From Streptomyces kaniharaensis (GTDB lineage Bacteria > Actinomycetota > Actinomycetes > Streptomycetales > Streptomycetaceae): a DNA stretch of 64,000 nt. The stretch is taken from contig NZ_WBOF01000001.1 in assembly GCF_009569385.1 (NCBI RefSeq), positions 3,730,001 through 3,794,000 on the forward strand, in the 5' to 3' direction. Each line of letters begins with the position of its first letter. Position 1 is the first letter of the stretch. This document shows, in pieces, positions 9,601-17,146 of this stretch. The translations under genes were made by a program, and so were the position numbers. The notes under the pieces were generated by a model, which searched no databases, had not been told where the DNA came from, and worked only from the letters and a program-made list of their open reading frames with translations.

Positions 9601-9968
9601 TCAAGACCGGCAAGCAGATCCCCACCGAGAAGTCGCTGCCCGAGCACAAGCAGCTCGCCGTCTACCAGCTGGCCGTCAGGGCCGGGGCGCTGAACGAGCT
9701 GCCCGGCTTCGACCGGCGCCCCCCGGCGACCGGCGGCGCCGAGCTGGTCCACCTGCGCGAGCCCTCCGCCAGGGCCGCCCAGGACGCCCCCAAGGTGCAG
9801 CGCCAGGAGCCGCCGGAGGGCGAGCCGTGGATCGAGAACCTGCTCGCCGAGGCCGCGGGCCGGGTCCTCGCCGAGCGGTTCGTCCCGCAGACCGGCGGCG
9901 GCTGCGACCGCTGCACCTTCCGCCGCAGCTGCTCCGCCCAGCGGGACGGGGCCCAGTTGGTCGAATGA
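6621..9968 (+). CDS. adnA: AdnAB helicase-nuclease, first subunit (UvrD-like motor, Fe-S RecB-like nuclease)
   Basis: Half of the heterodimeric motor-nuclease that resects DNA double-strand breaks in actinobacteria. The N-terminal superfamily 1 motor has Walker A GPGTGKTT (about residue 43), the Walker B region VVFVDEYQDTDPSQ (about 245), TAHRSKGLEW (about 655) and LFYVAATRAKERL. The C-terminal RecB-type nuclease has YVVDFKTGK (about 993). Four cysteines, LENCSLQW (about 862) and CDRCTFRRSC (about 1095), match an iron-staple Fe-S cluster. 1115 residues. The weakly preceded GTG at 6621 fits the family N-terminus. The second subunit follows after 33 bp. The A/B naming rests on gene order in mycobacteria and could be swapped; the family call is firm. 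Confidence 0.87.
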   Translation: MSSPYRLVRSPLVQPAPPVLDAYQHAVAEHTGGPLLVLAGPGTGKTTTLVEAVARRIERGTDPERILVLTFSRKAAMELRDRMSGRLGTSAAPQATTFHSFCYALLRAHQDPHEYAEPLRLLSGPEQDVMVRELLAGGAEDARLGSSRIHWPLDLRACLTTRGFADEVRAVLARSRELGLGEAELERFAQGVQRPDWAAAAHFLADYLDVLDLRGVLDYAELVHRAVLLAERPEVGEELRRRYEVVFVDEYQDTDPSQVRLLRQLAGGGRELVAVGDPDQSIYAFRGADINGILDFPQTFRQADGSPADVKVLRVSRRSGAVLLAASREIARRMPMGRLPADKLAQHRALLPSREGGRVEVYTYPTPGAELDSIADLLRRAHLEDGVPWGEMAVLVRAGARSIPGVRRALSAAGVPLEIDGDDLPLREEPAVAQLLLALRVCAEQAARDRHGDLDAAGPFPTDPLTTDLAHALLTGPLGGLDGSDLRRLGRALRDEERAALRADGRPAAAPRPAGELIREALAEPERLIALDPAQSRPTHARRARDLGILLRKVREMLAGGCTAEDALWALWDGSRRWRERLERAALRGGAAGRNADRDLDALCALFETAARAEEQVTGHRSALDLLAELEAQDIAADTLTVRTVRPEAVRLMTAHRSKGLEWRLVVVAGVQDGLWPDLRRRGSLLEADRIGRDGLAEPLSPAALLGEERRLFYVAATRAKERLIVTAVKAPADDGDEPSRFLRELYREDVDPRTGKVVRRTPPVTVEDVTHRPRRPLSVPALVAELRAVTVDPARSPELRRAAAERLATLAAATDEDGLPLVPAAQPDRWWGLDDPTAAPDPLRSADLPVRLSGSGLEQLENCSLQWFLDKEVKARGAGSAAQGFGNVVHALADEVGSGRTPADLAVLMERLDTVWDALAFDAPWKSHQEKTEARAALERFLNWHVLERGRDVVATEHGFDVTLDVGGVSVRIRGSMDRVEKDEGGRAYVVDFKTGKQIPTEKSLPEHKQLAVYQLAVRAGALNELPGFDRRPPATGGAELVHLREPSARAAQDAPKVQRQEPPEGEPWIENLLAEAAGRVLAERFVPQTGGGCDRCTFRRSCSAQRDGAQLVE

Positions 9969-10001
9969 GGGCTTGTCGGCCGCTCCGGTTAACGTTGCGG
10001 G

Positions 10002-13000
10002 GTGACCGCCGTGCTCAGCCATCCCGACCAGCTCAAGGAGCTGCTGGGCATCCCGTTCAACCGGGAGCAGATGGCGGCCATCGGCGCCCCCCTCGAACCC
10101 GCCGTGATCGTCGCCGGCGCCGGCTCCGGCAAGACCACGGTGATGGCGGCCCGGGTGGTCTGGCTGGTCGGCTCCGGCGCCGTCCGGCCCGAGGAGGTGC
10201 TCGGCCTCACCTTCACCAACAAGGCCGCCGGCGAGCTCGCCGAGCGCGTACGGGCCGCGCTGCGTCTCGGCGGGCTGGAAGAGCTCCAGGAGATGGGCGG
10301 CGGGGAGGCCGGCGCGGAGCCCGTCGGCGAGCCCGAGATCTCCACCTACCACGCCTTCGCCGGCCGCCTCCTCAAGGAGCACGGCCTGCGGATCGGCATC
10401 GAGCCCGACGTCCGCCTGCTCGCCGACGCCACCCGGTTCCAGCTCGCTGCCAAGGTGCTGCGCACCGCCCGCGGCCCGTTTCCCGCCCTCACCGGCACCT
10501 TCGCCAACCTCGTCGCCGACCTGATCGCCCTCGACGGCGAACTCGCCGAGCACCTCGTCGAGCCGGACGTGCTGCGCGCCCACGACGAGGAGCTGCTGGA
10601 CACCCTGGCCACCGTCCGGCTCGGCAACGACGACCTGCGGGCCGTCCCGGTCACCGCCCGGGCCCGGCTGGAGCTGCTGCGCCTGGTCGAGGACTACCGG
10701 CGCCGCAAGCATGCCGCCGGGCTGATGGACTTCGGCGACCAGGTAGCCGCCGCCGCCCGGCTCGCCCAGCAGCGGCCCGAGGTCGGCGAACTGCTGCGCG
10801 GGCAGTACCGGGTCGTCCTGCTCGACGAGTACCAGGACACCTCGGTCGCCCAGCGGCTCATGCTCGCCGGCCTGTTCGGCGGCGGAGCGGGCCACCCCGT
10901 CACCGCCGTCGGCGACCCCTGCCAGGCGATCTACGGCTGGCGCGGCGCCTCCGTCGCCAACCTCGACGAGTTCCCCCGGCACTTCCCGCGGGCCGGCGGA
11001 CGCCCCGCCGCCCGCTACGCGCTCAGCGAGAACCGCCGCAGCGGCGGGCGGCTGCTCGCCTTCGCCAACGACCTCGCCGCGCCGCTGCGCGCGATGCACG
11101 AGGGCGTCGAGGCGCTGCGCCCCGCCCCCGGCGCCGAGCAGGACGGCTACGTGCGGGCCGCGCTGCTGCCCACCCACGCCGAGGAGATCGACTGGCTCGC
11201 CGACTCGATCGCCCACCTGGTGCGCACCGGCACCGCGCCGGGCCGGATCGCCGTGCTGTGCCGCGGCGGCGCCGCCTTCCCGGACATCCACGCGGCGTTG
11301 GTCGCCCGCGAGGTGCCGGTCGAGGTGGTCGGCCTCGGCGGGCTGCTGCAACTGCCCGAGGTGGCCGACCTGGTGGCGGTCTGCGAGGTGCTCCAGGACC
11401 CGACCGCCAACGCGGCCCTGGTCCGGCTCCTGATCGGCCCGCGCTGGCGGATCGGCCCGCGCGACCTCGCCCTGCTGGGCCGCCGGGCCGCCGACCTGGT
11501 GCGCACCGACCGTCCCGAGGGCGTGGAGGCGCTGGCCGCGGCCGTCGCCGAGACCGACCCGACCGAGGTGGTCTCGCTGGCCGACGCGCTGGAGACGTTC
11601 CTCGACGCCCCCTACGCGGAGGAGGGGGCGCAGCCCGACGACCTCCCCTTCTCCGCCGAGGCCCGGGTGCGCTTCGCCCGCCTCGCCCGGGAACTGCGGG
11701 ACCTGCGCCGCTCGCTCGCCGAGCCGCTGATGGACGTGCTGCACCGGGTGCTCGCCGTCACCGGCCTGGAGGTCGAACTCGCGGCCTCCCCGCAGGCACT
11801 GGCCGCGCGCCGCCGGGAGACCCTGCACGCCTTCCTGGACGTCGCCGCCTCCTTCGCCGACCTGGACGGCGATCCCGGTCTGGCCGCCTTCCTCGGCTTC
11901 CTGCGCGCGGCCCAGGAGTACGAGCGCGGCCTGGACAGCAGCCTGCCCGGCGGCGAGGACACCGTGAAGGTGCTCACCGCGCACAAGTCCAAGGGCCTGG
12001 AGTGGGACGTCGTCGCCGTCCCCGGCCTGGTGAAGGGCGCGTTCCCGTCCGGCACCCCGCGCGAACGCTGGACCAGCACCAAGCGGGTGCTTCCGCACGC
12101 CCTGCGCGGCGACGCGGCCACCCTGCCGGACGTACGCGGCGGGTGGAGCAGCAAGTCGATGGCGGCGTTCAAGAAGGAGCTCGCCGAGCACTCCGGCATC
12201 GAGGAACTGCGCCTGGGCTACGTCGCGTTCACCCGGCCGCGGTCGCTGCTGCTGGCCTCCGGCCACTGGTGGGGGCCCACCCAGAAGACCGTCCGCGGCC
12301 CGTCCGCTTTCCTGGAGCAGCTGCGGGATCACTGCGAGCAGCCCGGCGCCGGGGAGATCGAGCACTGGGCCGAGCAGCCGGAGAAGGGCGCCGCGAACCC
12401 GGCGCTGGCCGCGCCGGTGGAACGCCCCTGGCCGCTGCCGCTGGACCCGGCCGCCCAGCACGCCCGCCGCCGGGTCGCCGAGGTGGTGCGCGGCCGCCTC
12501 GCCGGGGCGCCCGCCCCCGAGCCCGAGCCGATGGGCGCCGAGGACCGCCGCCAGGTGGAGTCCTGGGACCGCGACCTCGCCGCGCTGCTGGGCGAGTTGG
12601 AGCGCTCCCGGCGCAGCGTCCGGGAGGTGCCGCTGCCCGCCGCGCTGTCCGCCACCCAGCTGCTGCGCCTGGCCGCCGACCCGGACGGCTTCGCGCACGA
12701 CCTGGCCCGGCCGATGCCCCGTCCGCCGCAGCCGGCCGCCCGGCGCGGCACCCGCTTCCACGCCTGGGTGCAGTCCCGGATCGAGCCGCTGCTGCTGATC
12801 GAGCCGGGCGCGCTGCCCGGCGCGGACGACGACGGCATCGAGGACGAGCAGGATCTGGAGCGTCTCAAGGAGGCGTTCCTGCGCACCCCGTACGCGGACC
12901 GGGCGCCGCACCGGGTGGAGGCGCCGTTCCAGCTGGTGCTGGCGGGCCGGGTGGTGCGCGGCCGGATCGACGCGGTCTACCGCGAAGGTGACGAAACGTC

Positions 13001-13238
13001 AGCATCCGGTGGTGCGTCACGCTACGAAGTGGTGGACTGGAAGACCCACCGCGAGGAGACCGCCGACCCGCTGCAGCTCGCGATCTACCGGGTCGCCTGG
13101 GCCGAGCAGGCGGGCGTCCCCCTGGAGCAGGTCACGGCGTCGTTCCTGTACGTCCGCAGCGGGCGAATCGTCCGTCCGGCAGGACTTCCCGACCGAAAAG
13201 AGTTGGAACGGCTCCTGATCGGGAACAGTGAAGAATGA
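10002..13238 (+). CDS. adnB: AdnAB helicase-nuclease, second subunit
   Basis: Partner motor-nuclease of the upstream gene. Walker A is GAGSGKTT (about residue 40), followed by VVLLDEYQDTS (about 270), GDPCQAIYGWRGA, LTAHKSKGLEWDVV (about 656) and YVAFTRPRSLL. The C-terminal nuclease keeps YEVVDWKTHREE (about 1008) but lacks the four-Cys Fe-S set seen in the first subunit. 1078 residues, GTG start. Just before the nuclease motif, bases about 12985-13020 are less GC-rich and encode a Ser/Gly linker (DETSASGGAS), probably a small in-frame insertion. Both motors look intact. Confidence 0.87.
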   Translation: MTAVLSHPDQLKELLGIPFNREQMAAIGAPLEPAVIVAGAGSGKTTVMAARVVWLVGSGAVRPEEVLGLTFTNKAAGELAERVRAALRLGGLEELQEMGGGEAGAEPVGEPEISTYHAFAGRLLKEHGLRIGIEPDVRLLADATRFQLAAKVLRTARGPFPALTGTFANLVADLIALDGELAEHLVEPDVLRAHDEELLDTLATVRLGNDDLRAVPVTARARLELLRLVEDYRRRKHAAGLMDFGDQVAAAARLAQQRPEVGELLRGQYRVVLLDEYQDTSVAQRLMLAGLFGGGAGHPVTAVGDPCQAIYGWRGASVANLDEFPRHFPRAGGRPAARYALSENRRSGGRLLAFANDLAAPLRAMHEGVEALRPAPGAEQDGYVRAALLPTHAEEIDWLADSIAHLVRTGTAPGRIAVLCRGGAAFPDIHAALVAREVPVEVVGLGGLLQLPEVADLVAVCEVLQDPTANAALVRLLIGPRWRIGPRDLALLGRRAADLVRTDRPEGVEALAAAVAETDPTEVVSLADALETFLDAPYAEEGAQPDDLPFSAEARVRFARLARELRDLRRSLAEPLMDVLHRVLAVTGLEVELAASPQALAARRRETLHAFLDVAASFADLDGDPGLAAFLGFLRAAQEYERGLDSSLPGGEDTVKVLTAHKSKGLEWDVVAVPGLVKGAFPSGTPRERWTSTKRVLPHALRGDAATLPDVRGGWSSKSMAAFKKELAEHSGIEELRLGYVAFTRPRSLLLASGHWWGPTQKTVRGPSAFLEQLRDHCEQPGAGEIEHWAEQPEKGAANPALAAPVERPWPLPLDPAAQHARRRVAEVVRGRLAGAPAPEPEPMGAEDRRQVESWDRDLAALLGELERSRRSVREVPLPAALSATQLLRLAADPDGFAHDLARPMPRPPQPAARRGTRFHAWVQSRIEPLLLIEPGALPGADDDGIEDEQDLERLKEAFLRTPYADRAPHRVEAPFQLVLAGRVVRGRIDAVYREGDETSASGGASRYEVVDWKTHREETADPLQLAIYRVAWAEQAGVPLEQVTASFLYVRSGRIVRPAGLPDRKELERLLIGNSEE

Positions 13239-13429
13239 GTCACGGAGAGCATCCAAGTCATCACGGCAAGGGCCGAAACCTGTGCGCCGTGCACGTTTCG
13301 CGCCTATTGTGGGGTCGGTAACCGGTCAACCCCCGTACTCCGGCCGCCAGCGACGCCCGCATTCCCTAACCCCCAGTCATCACCGCAGGTGCCCACGGGC
13401 ATCGGCGTCTTCCGCTGGAGAAACCGAAG

Positions 13430-14614
13430 TTGAGCGCGACCGGATGGATCAGAGAGCGGTTCACCGGGCCGACCCCGGGACCCGCTCCGGGCGCGACCGG
13501 CACCTGGCCGAGGACGGCGCTCGCGCTGCCGTTCATCGGCACGGCGCTGATCGTCGTCCTCGACTACCTCAGTGGCACCGAGGTGACGGTCGAACCCGCC
13601 CTCACCGCCGTACCCGCGCTGGCCGCTGTGGTCAGCCATCGCACCTGGTACCCGCTCGCCATCGGCCTGTGCACCGAGGCGGTGGCCTTCCTGATGGCCT
13701 TTCGCGGCGACGCGCTCGGCCAGTCGGTGCACGCCGCCAGCGTCGTCGCGATCGTCCTGGTCGCGGCGATCGGCTGGGTCAGCGCCACCCTGCGGCTGCG
13801 GCAGGAGAGAGCGCTCGCCGACGCCCAGCTGGTCGCCTCGATCGCCCGTCGGGTGCTGCTGAGACCCGTCCCCGAGCGGGTCGGCACCGTGCGGGCGGCC
13901 GTCCACTACGAGGCCGCCGCCGCGCACGCCAGGATCGGCGGCGACCTGTACGAGGTGGTCAACACCCGGCACGGCGTGCGGGCCGTGGTCGGCGACGTGC
14001 GCGGCAAGGGCCTCGGCGCGGTGGAGACGGCCGCCGCCGTGCTCGGCGCCTTCCGCGAGGCCGCGCACCAGGAGCCCGCGCTGGACCGGGTGGCCGGCTG
14101 GCTGGCCGTCAGCCTCGACCGGGCGCTGCACGAGAACGACCACCCCGGCGTGGAGGAGGAGTTCGTCACCCTGGTGCTGATCGGCGTCGGGCCGGGCGGC
14201 GCCGCGGAGATCGTCAACTGCGGGCACCCCGCGCCGCTGCTGCTGCGCGGCCGCGAGGTCCGTCCGCTCGAACTCGCCGAGACGGTACCGCCGCTGGGCG
14301 TGCTCGACCCCGCCGACGTCCGCCCGCCGGTGCACCGGGTGGCACTGCAGCCCGAGGACCGGGTCCTGCTGTTCACCGACGGCATGATCGAGGCCCGGGA
14401 CCGCTCCGGCGCCTTCTACCCGCTCGCCGAACGGTTCCCGAACTGCGCGGACGGCCGCCCCGCGGACGTCCTGCGGCGCCTGCACGAGGACGTCGTGCGC
14501 CACGTCGGCCACCAGCTGGGCGACGACGCGGCGATGCTGCTCCTGCAGTACGACCCCGCACCGGCTCCGAACGTCCAACTCCCGCACCAGAACGGCGTCC
14601 TGGCGCGCGGGTAG
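13430..14614 (+). CDS. Membrane-bound SpoIIE-type PP2C serine phosphatase
   Basis: Likely dephosphorylates an anti-anti-sigma factor in a partner-switching system. Residues about 28-135 hold several hydrophobic helices with no recognisable sensor domain. The phosphatase domain (about 150-385) has the metal-binding pattern GGDLYEVV, GDVRGKG, LFTDGMIEARD and GDDAAMLLL. 394 residues from a TTG at 13430, with GGAG 9 nt upstream. No anti-sigma or STAS gene is adjacent, so the target is unknown. Its stop codon abuts the stop of the convergent gene with no base between them. Confidence 0.85.
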   Translation: MSATGWIRERFTGPTPGPAPGATGTWPRTALALPFIGTALIVVLDYLSGTEVTVEPALTAVPALAAVVSHRTWYPLAIGLCTEAVAFLMAFRGDALGQSVHAASVVAIVLVAAIGWVSATLRLRQERALADAQLVASIARRVLLRPVPERVGTVRAAVHYEAAAAHARIGGDLYEVVNTRHGVRAVVGDVRGKGLGAVETAAAVLGAFREAAHQEPALDRVAGWLAVSLDRALHENDHPGVEEEFVTLVLIGVGPGGAAEIVNCGHPAPLLLRGREVRPLELAETVPPLGVLDPADVRPPVHRVALQPEDRVLLFTDGMIEARDRSGAFYPLAERFPNCADGRPADVLRRLHEDVVRHVGHQLGDDAAMLLLQYDPAPAPNVQLPHQNGVLARG

Positions 14615-15586
14615 CTACAGCGACACCTCGACCACCAGCGGCCGGTGGTCAGACACCGCGGTGTGCGGCGCCGCCGCCGGGCCCACCGCGGCGCGCGGCA
14701 CGCCCACCGCCAGCACGTGGTCGAACTGCACCGCCGGGCGGTGCGAGGGGTACGTCGGGGTGCGGGCCAGGTCGTACCAGCCCTGCAGCCGGGCCCGCGG
14801 CTCGCGCACCCGGCGCCGCCGCGGCTCGGCCAGGGCCGGCCGGGCCCGCCGCGCCGCCCGCAGCTCCCGCACCCGCACCCGCGGCGCGGTGCGCTCCAGC
14901 GCCGTCGCCCCGCCGAGGACGGTCCGCGGCACCGCGCCGACCAGGTTGAAGTCGCCCAGCACCAGGTGCGGCTGCGGCAGGTCCGCGACCCACCGCCGGA
15001 TGCCGGCCAGCTGCGCCATGTTCCACCCGGGGACGAAGGACAGGTGCGCCGCCACCACCGTGAACGGCCCGCGCTCGCCCTCCAGTACCGCCGCCAGGGC
15101 CGCCCGCGGCTCGTCCGGCACCGGGGTCAGCCCGCGCCGCCCGGCCACCCGCAGCGGCAGCCCGAACGGCGCCGGGGCGAACCGGCGGGCCCGCCAGTGC
15201 CGCACCGGCAGCCGGGTCAGCAGCGCCGTCCCGTACGAGGGAAGGGCGCCGTCGCCGACCTCGGCCGGCCCGTACACCCGCAGGCCGTTCGGCGCGGCGG
15301 GCTCCGGCACCCAGCCCGCCACCGGCGCCGGGCGCCCGTGCAGGGCGGCGGCGAAGCGCCAGTCGGCGGCGCCCATCGCCGTCGCCGCGACGGCCGCCTG
15401 GTCGGTGCCGCCGGAGCGGGACTGGTGCCGGTCGACCTCCTGGAGGGCCAGCACGTCGGCGTCCAGTGCGGCCACCGCCCGCGCCAGCGGATCCCCGGCG
15501 TCGGACGGGTAGGGCCGCGGGGCGCCGTCCGGCGCGAGCGGCTGACCGTGCAACAGGTTGAAGGTGGCGATGCGCAACTGGCTCAC
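14615..15586 (-). CDS. Endonuclease/exonuclease/phosphatase-family hydrolase
   Basis: A metal-dependent phosphodiesterase or phosphatase fold; the substrate is unknown. Motifs are in order: FNLLHGQ near the start, ALQEVDRHQ (metal-binding Glu), AAHLSFVPGWN, LVLGDFNL (Asp/Asn pair) and VSDHRPLVVEV (catalytic His) at the end. A strongly basic stretch of about 45 residues (Arg-rich, about 230-275) sits between GDFN and the final motif and may be an insertion that contacts nucleic acid. No signal peptide. 323 residues. Convergent with the phosphatase gene, sharing an end with zero spacing, so there is no room for a terminator between them. Confidence 0.8.
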   Translation of the reverse strand: MSQLRIATFNLLHGQPLAPDGAPRPYPSDAGDPLARAVAALDADVLALQEVDRHQSRSGGTDQAAVAATAMGAADWRFAAALHGRPAPVAGWVPEPAAPNGLRVYGPAEVGDGALPSYGTALLTRLPVRHWRARRFAPAPFGLPLRVAGRRGLTPVPDEPRAALAAVLEGERGPFTVVAAHLSFVPGWNMAQLAGIRRWVADLPQPHLVLGDFNLVGAVPRTVLGGATALERTAPRVRVRELRAARRARPALAEPRRRRVREPRARLQGWYDLARTPTYPSHRPAVQFDHVLAVGVPRAAVGPAAAPHTAVSDHRPLVVEVSL

Positions 15587-15641
15587 ACCGCACGACGGTA
15601 CCCGCTCGCCGGACGCCGGCGTGCCGCTTGAGCCGGGAGGC

Positions 15642-15664
15642 TATACCGGGTATACATACTGGGT
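15642..15664 (+). promoter_or_regulatory. PadR-type operator overlapping its own start
   Basis: TATACC-G-GGTATA (15642-15654) is a perfect inverted repeat, followed at once by ATAC-TGG-GTAT, which runs into the ATG at 15665. Two adjoining AT-rich palindromes of this form immediately before a padR gene are the usual self-binding site. There is no close Shine-Dalgarno (GGGAGG is 24 nt away), so the mRNA may be leaderless and the repressor may cover the promoter itself. Confidence 0.65.
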
Positions 15665-16300
15665 ATGTCCATCCGTCACGGTCTGCTCGCCCTGCTCGAC
15701 CAGGGCCCGCGCTACGGCTACCAGCTGCGCACCGAGTTCGAGGCGCGCACCGGCGCCACCTGGCCGCTCAACGTCGGGCAGGTCTACACCACGCTGTCCC
15801 GGCTGGAACGGGACGGCCTGGTCGAGCCCGCCGGGGAGGACGACGAGGGCCACCAGTTCTACGCCGTCACCGACGCCGGCCGGGCCGAACTGCGGTCCTG
15901 GTTCGACACCCCGGTACCCCGGACCAACCCGCCGCGCGACGAACTGGCGATCAAGCTCGCCATGGCGGTCACCGTCCCCGGCGTGGACGTCGCCGCGGTC
16001 GTCCAGGGCCAGCGCCGGCACAGCATCAAGGCGCTCCAGGACTACACCCGGCTCAAGGGCCGGGCCCTGGCCGGGGAGCCGAGGTCCGGCGCCGCCGGCT
16101 CCGCCCCCGCCGGCAGCGACCTCGCCTGGCTGCTCGTCCTCGAACAGCTGATCTTCCAGACCGAGGCCGAGATCCGCTGGCTCGACCACTGCGAGACCCG
16201 CCTCGCCCAGCAGGCCGAGGTCCAACAGGCAGGGGCCGCCCAGGCGGCCCCCGAGGCGCCGACCGCACCCCGCCGGCTCGGCCGCCGGTCGCGGGCCTAG
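15665..16300 (+). CDS. PadR-family transcriptional regulator
   Basis: Winged-helix repressor. MSIRHGLLALLDQGPRYGYQ is the standard PadR opening, followed by the recognition helix and wing (NVGQVYTTLSRLERDGLV) and then a C-terminal helical dimerisation region (to about residue 185). The Ala/Gln/Pro-rich tail ending in RRLGRRSRA is poorly conserved. 211 residues. It lies directly upstream of an ABC ATPase and FtsX-type permease, so it probably represses its own operon until a substrate, likely a toxic compound or membrane stress, releases it. Palindromes overlap its start codon. Confidence 0.88.
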   Translation: MSIRHGLLALLDQGPRYGYQLRTEFEARTGATWPLNVGQVYTTLSRLERDGLVEPAGEDDEGHQFYAVTDAGRAELRSWFDTPVPRTNPPRDELAIKLAMAVTVPGVDVAAVVQGQRRHSIKALQDYTRLKGRALAGEPRSGAAGSAPAGSDLAWLLVLEQLIFQTEAEIRWLDHCETRLAQQAEVQQAGAAQAAPEAPTAPRRLGRRSRA

Positions 16301-16366
16301 CCCGCACGACAGGAACCACCGGCCCGGGCCCGCCGAGGCGCCGGGCCCAGAACAGCAGGGGGAAGT

Positions 16367-17146
16367 GTGTCCCACACCGATCGGACCGGGAGCCGCGGCC
16401 ACCAGGCCGTGCTGCACCTGGACAACGTCAGCCGGGTCCACGGGCACGGCGCGGCAGAGGTGCACGCGCTGCGCGGGGTGGACCTCCAGGTCCACGCCGG
16501 CGAGTTCGTCGCCGTGATGGGCCCGTCCGGGTCCGGCAAGTCCACCCTGCTCACCCTCGCGGGCGGACTGGACGCCCCGACCAGCGGCCAGGTCCTCGTC
16601 GAAGGCGTCGTGCTGGGCGGCCTCAGCCGCAAGAGGCTCGCCGAGGTCCGCCGCCGCTCGGTCGGCTACGTCTTCCAGGACTACAACCTGATACCGGCGC
16701 TGACCGCGGCCGAGAACATCGCGCTCCCGCGCGAGCTCGACGGCGTCTCCACCCGCGCCGCCCGTCGCGAGGCGCTCGCCGCGCTGGAGGAACTCGGCAT
16801 CCGCGAGCTCGCCGACCGCTTCCCGGACGACATGTCCGGCGGTCAGCAGCAGCGCGTCGCCATCGCCCGGGCGCTGATCGGCGACCGCCGGCTGGTGCTG
16901 GCCGACGAGCCCACCGGCGCCCTCGACTCGACCACCGGCGAGGCCGTCCTCGCCGTCCTGCGCGCCCGCTGCGACGCCGGCGCCGCCGCGATGATGGTCA
17001 CCCACGAGGCGCGGCACGCCGCCTGGGCCGACCGCGTGGTCTTCCTGCGCGACGGGCACATGGTCGACGAGAGCGTCAGCCAGGACGCCGCCAGCCTCCT
17101 CGTCACCGCCGCCACCAACAGCGTGAAGGGCCCGGTGGCGGAGTGA
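16367..17146 (+). CDS. ABC transporter ATP-binding protein (MacB/LolD-type)
   Basis: Powers the permease encoded next. Walker A GPSGSGKST (about 46-54), Q-loop VFQDYNLIPALTAAEN, signature MSGGQQQR, Walker B LVLADEPTGALDS and the switch His in MVTHEARHA are all intact. The sequence type is that of ATPases serving FtsX/MacB mechanotransmission permeases rather than importers. 259 residues from GTG at 16367, preceded by AGGGGGAAG. The stop overlaps the next start as GTGA, so the two are translationally coupled. Confidence 0.9.
   Translation: MSHTDRTGSRGHQAVLHLDNVSRVHGHGAAEVHALRGVDLQVHAGEFVAVMGPSGSGKSTLLTLAGGLDAPTSGQVLVEGVVLGGLSRKRLAEVRRRSVGYVFQDYNLIPALTAAENIALPRELDGVSTRAARREALAALEELGIRELADRFPDDMSGGQQQRVAIARALIGDRRLVLADEPTGALDSTTGEAVLAVLRARCDAGAAAMMVTHEARHAAWADRVVFLRDGHMVDESVSQDAASLLVTAATNSVKGPVAE

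Noticed and set aside
8271..12911. A 1546-codon minus-strand open frame opposite adnA/adnB, and similar long ones elsewhere (for example 16843-21633 minus, 8429-12991 plus)
   Set aside because: High GC with strong third-position bias leaves long stop-free frames opposite or beside true genes. The translations are low-complexity, and the other strand encodes clear conserved proteins.
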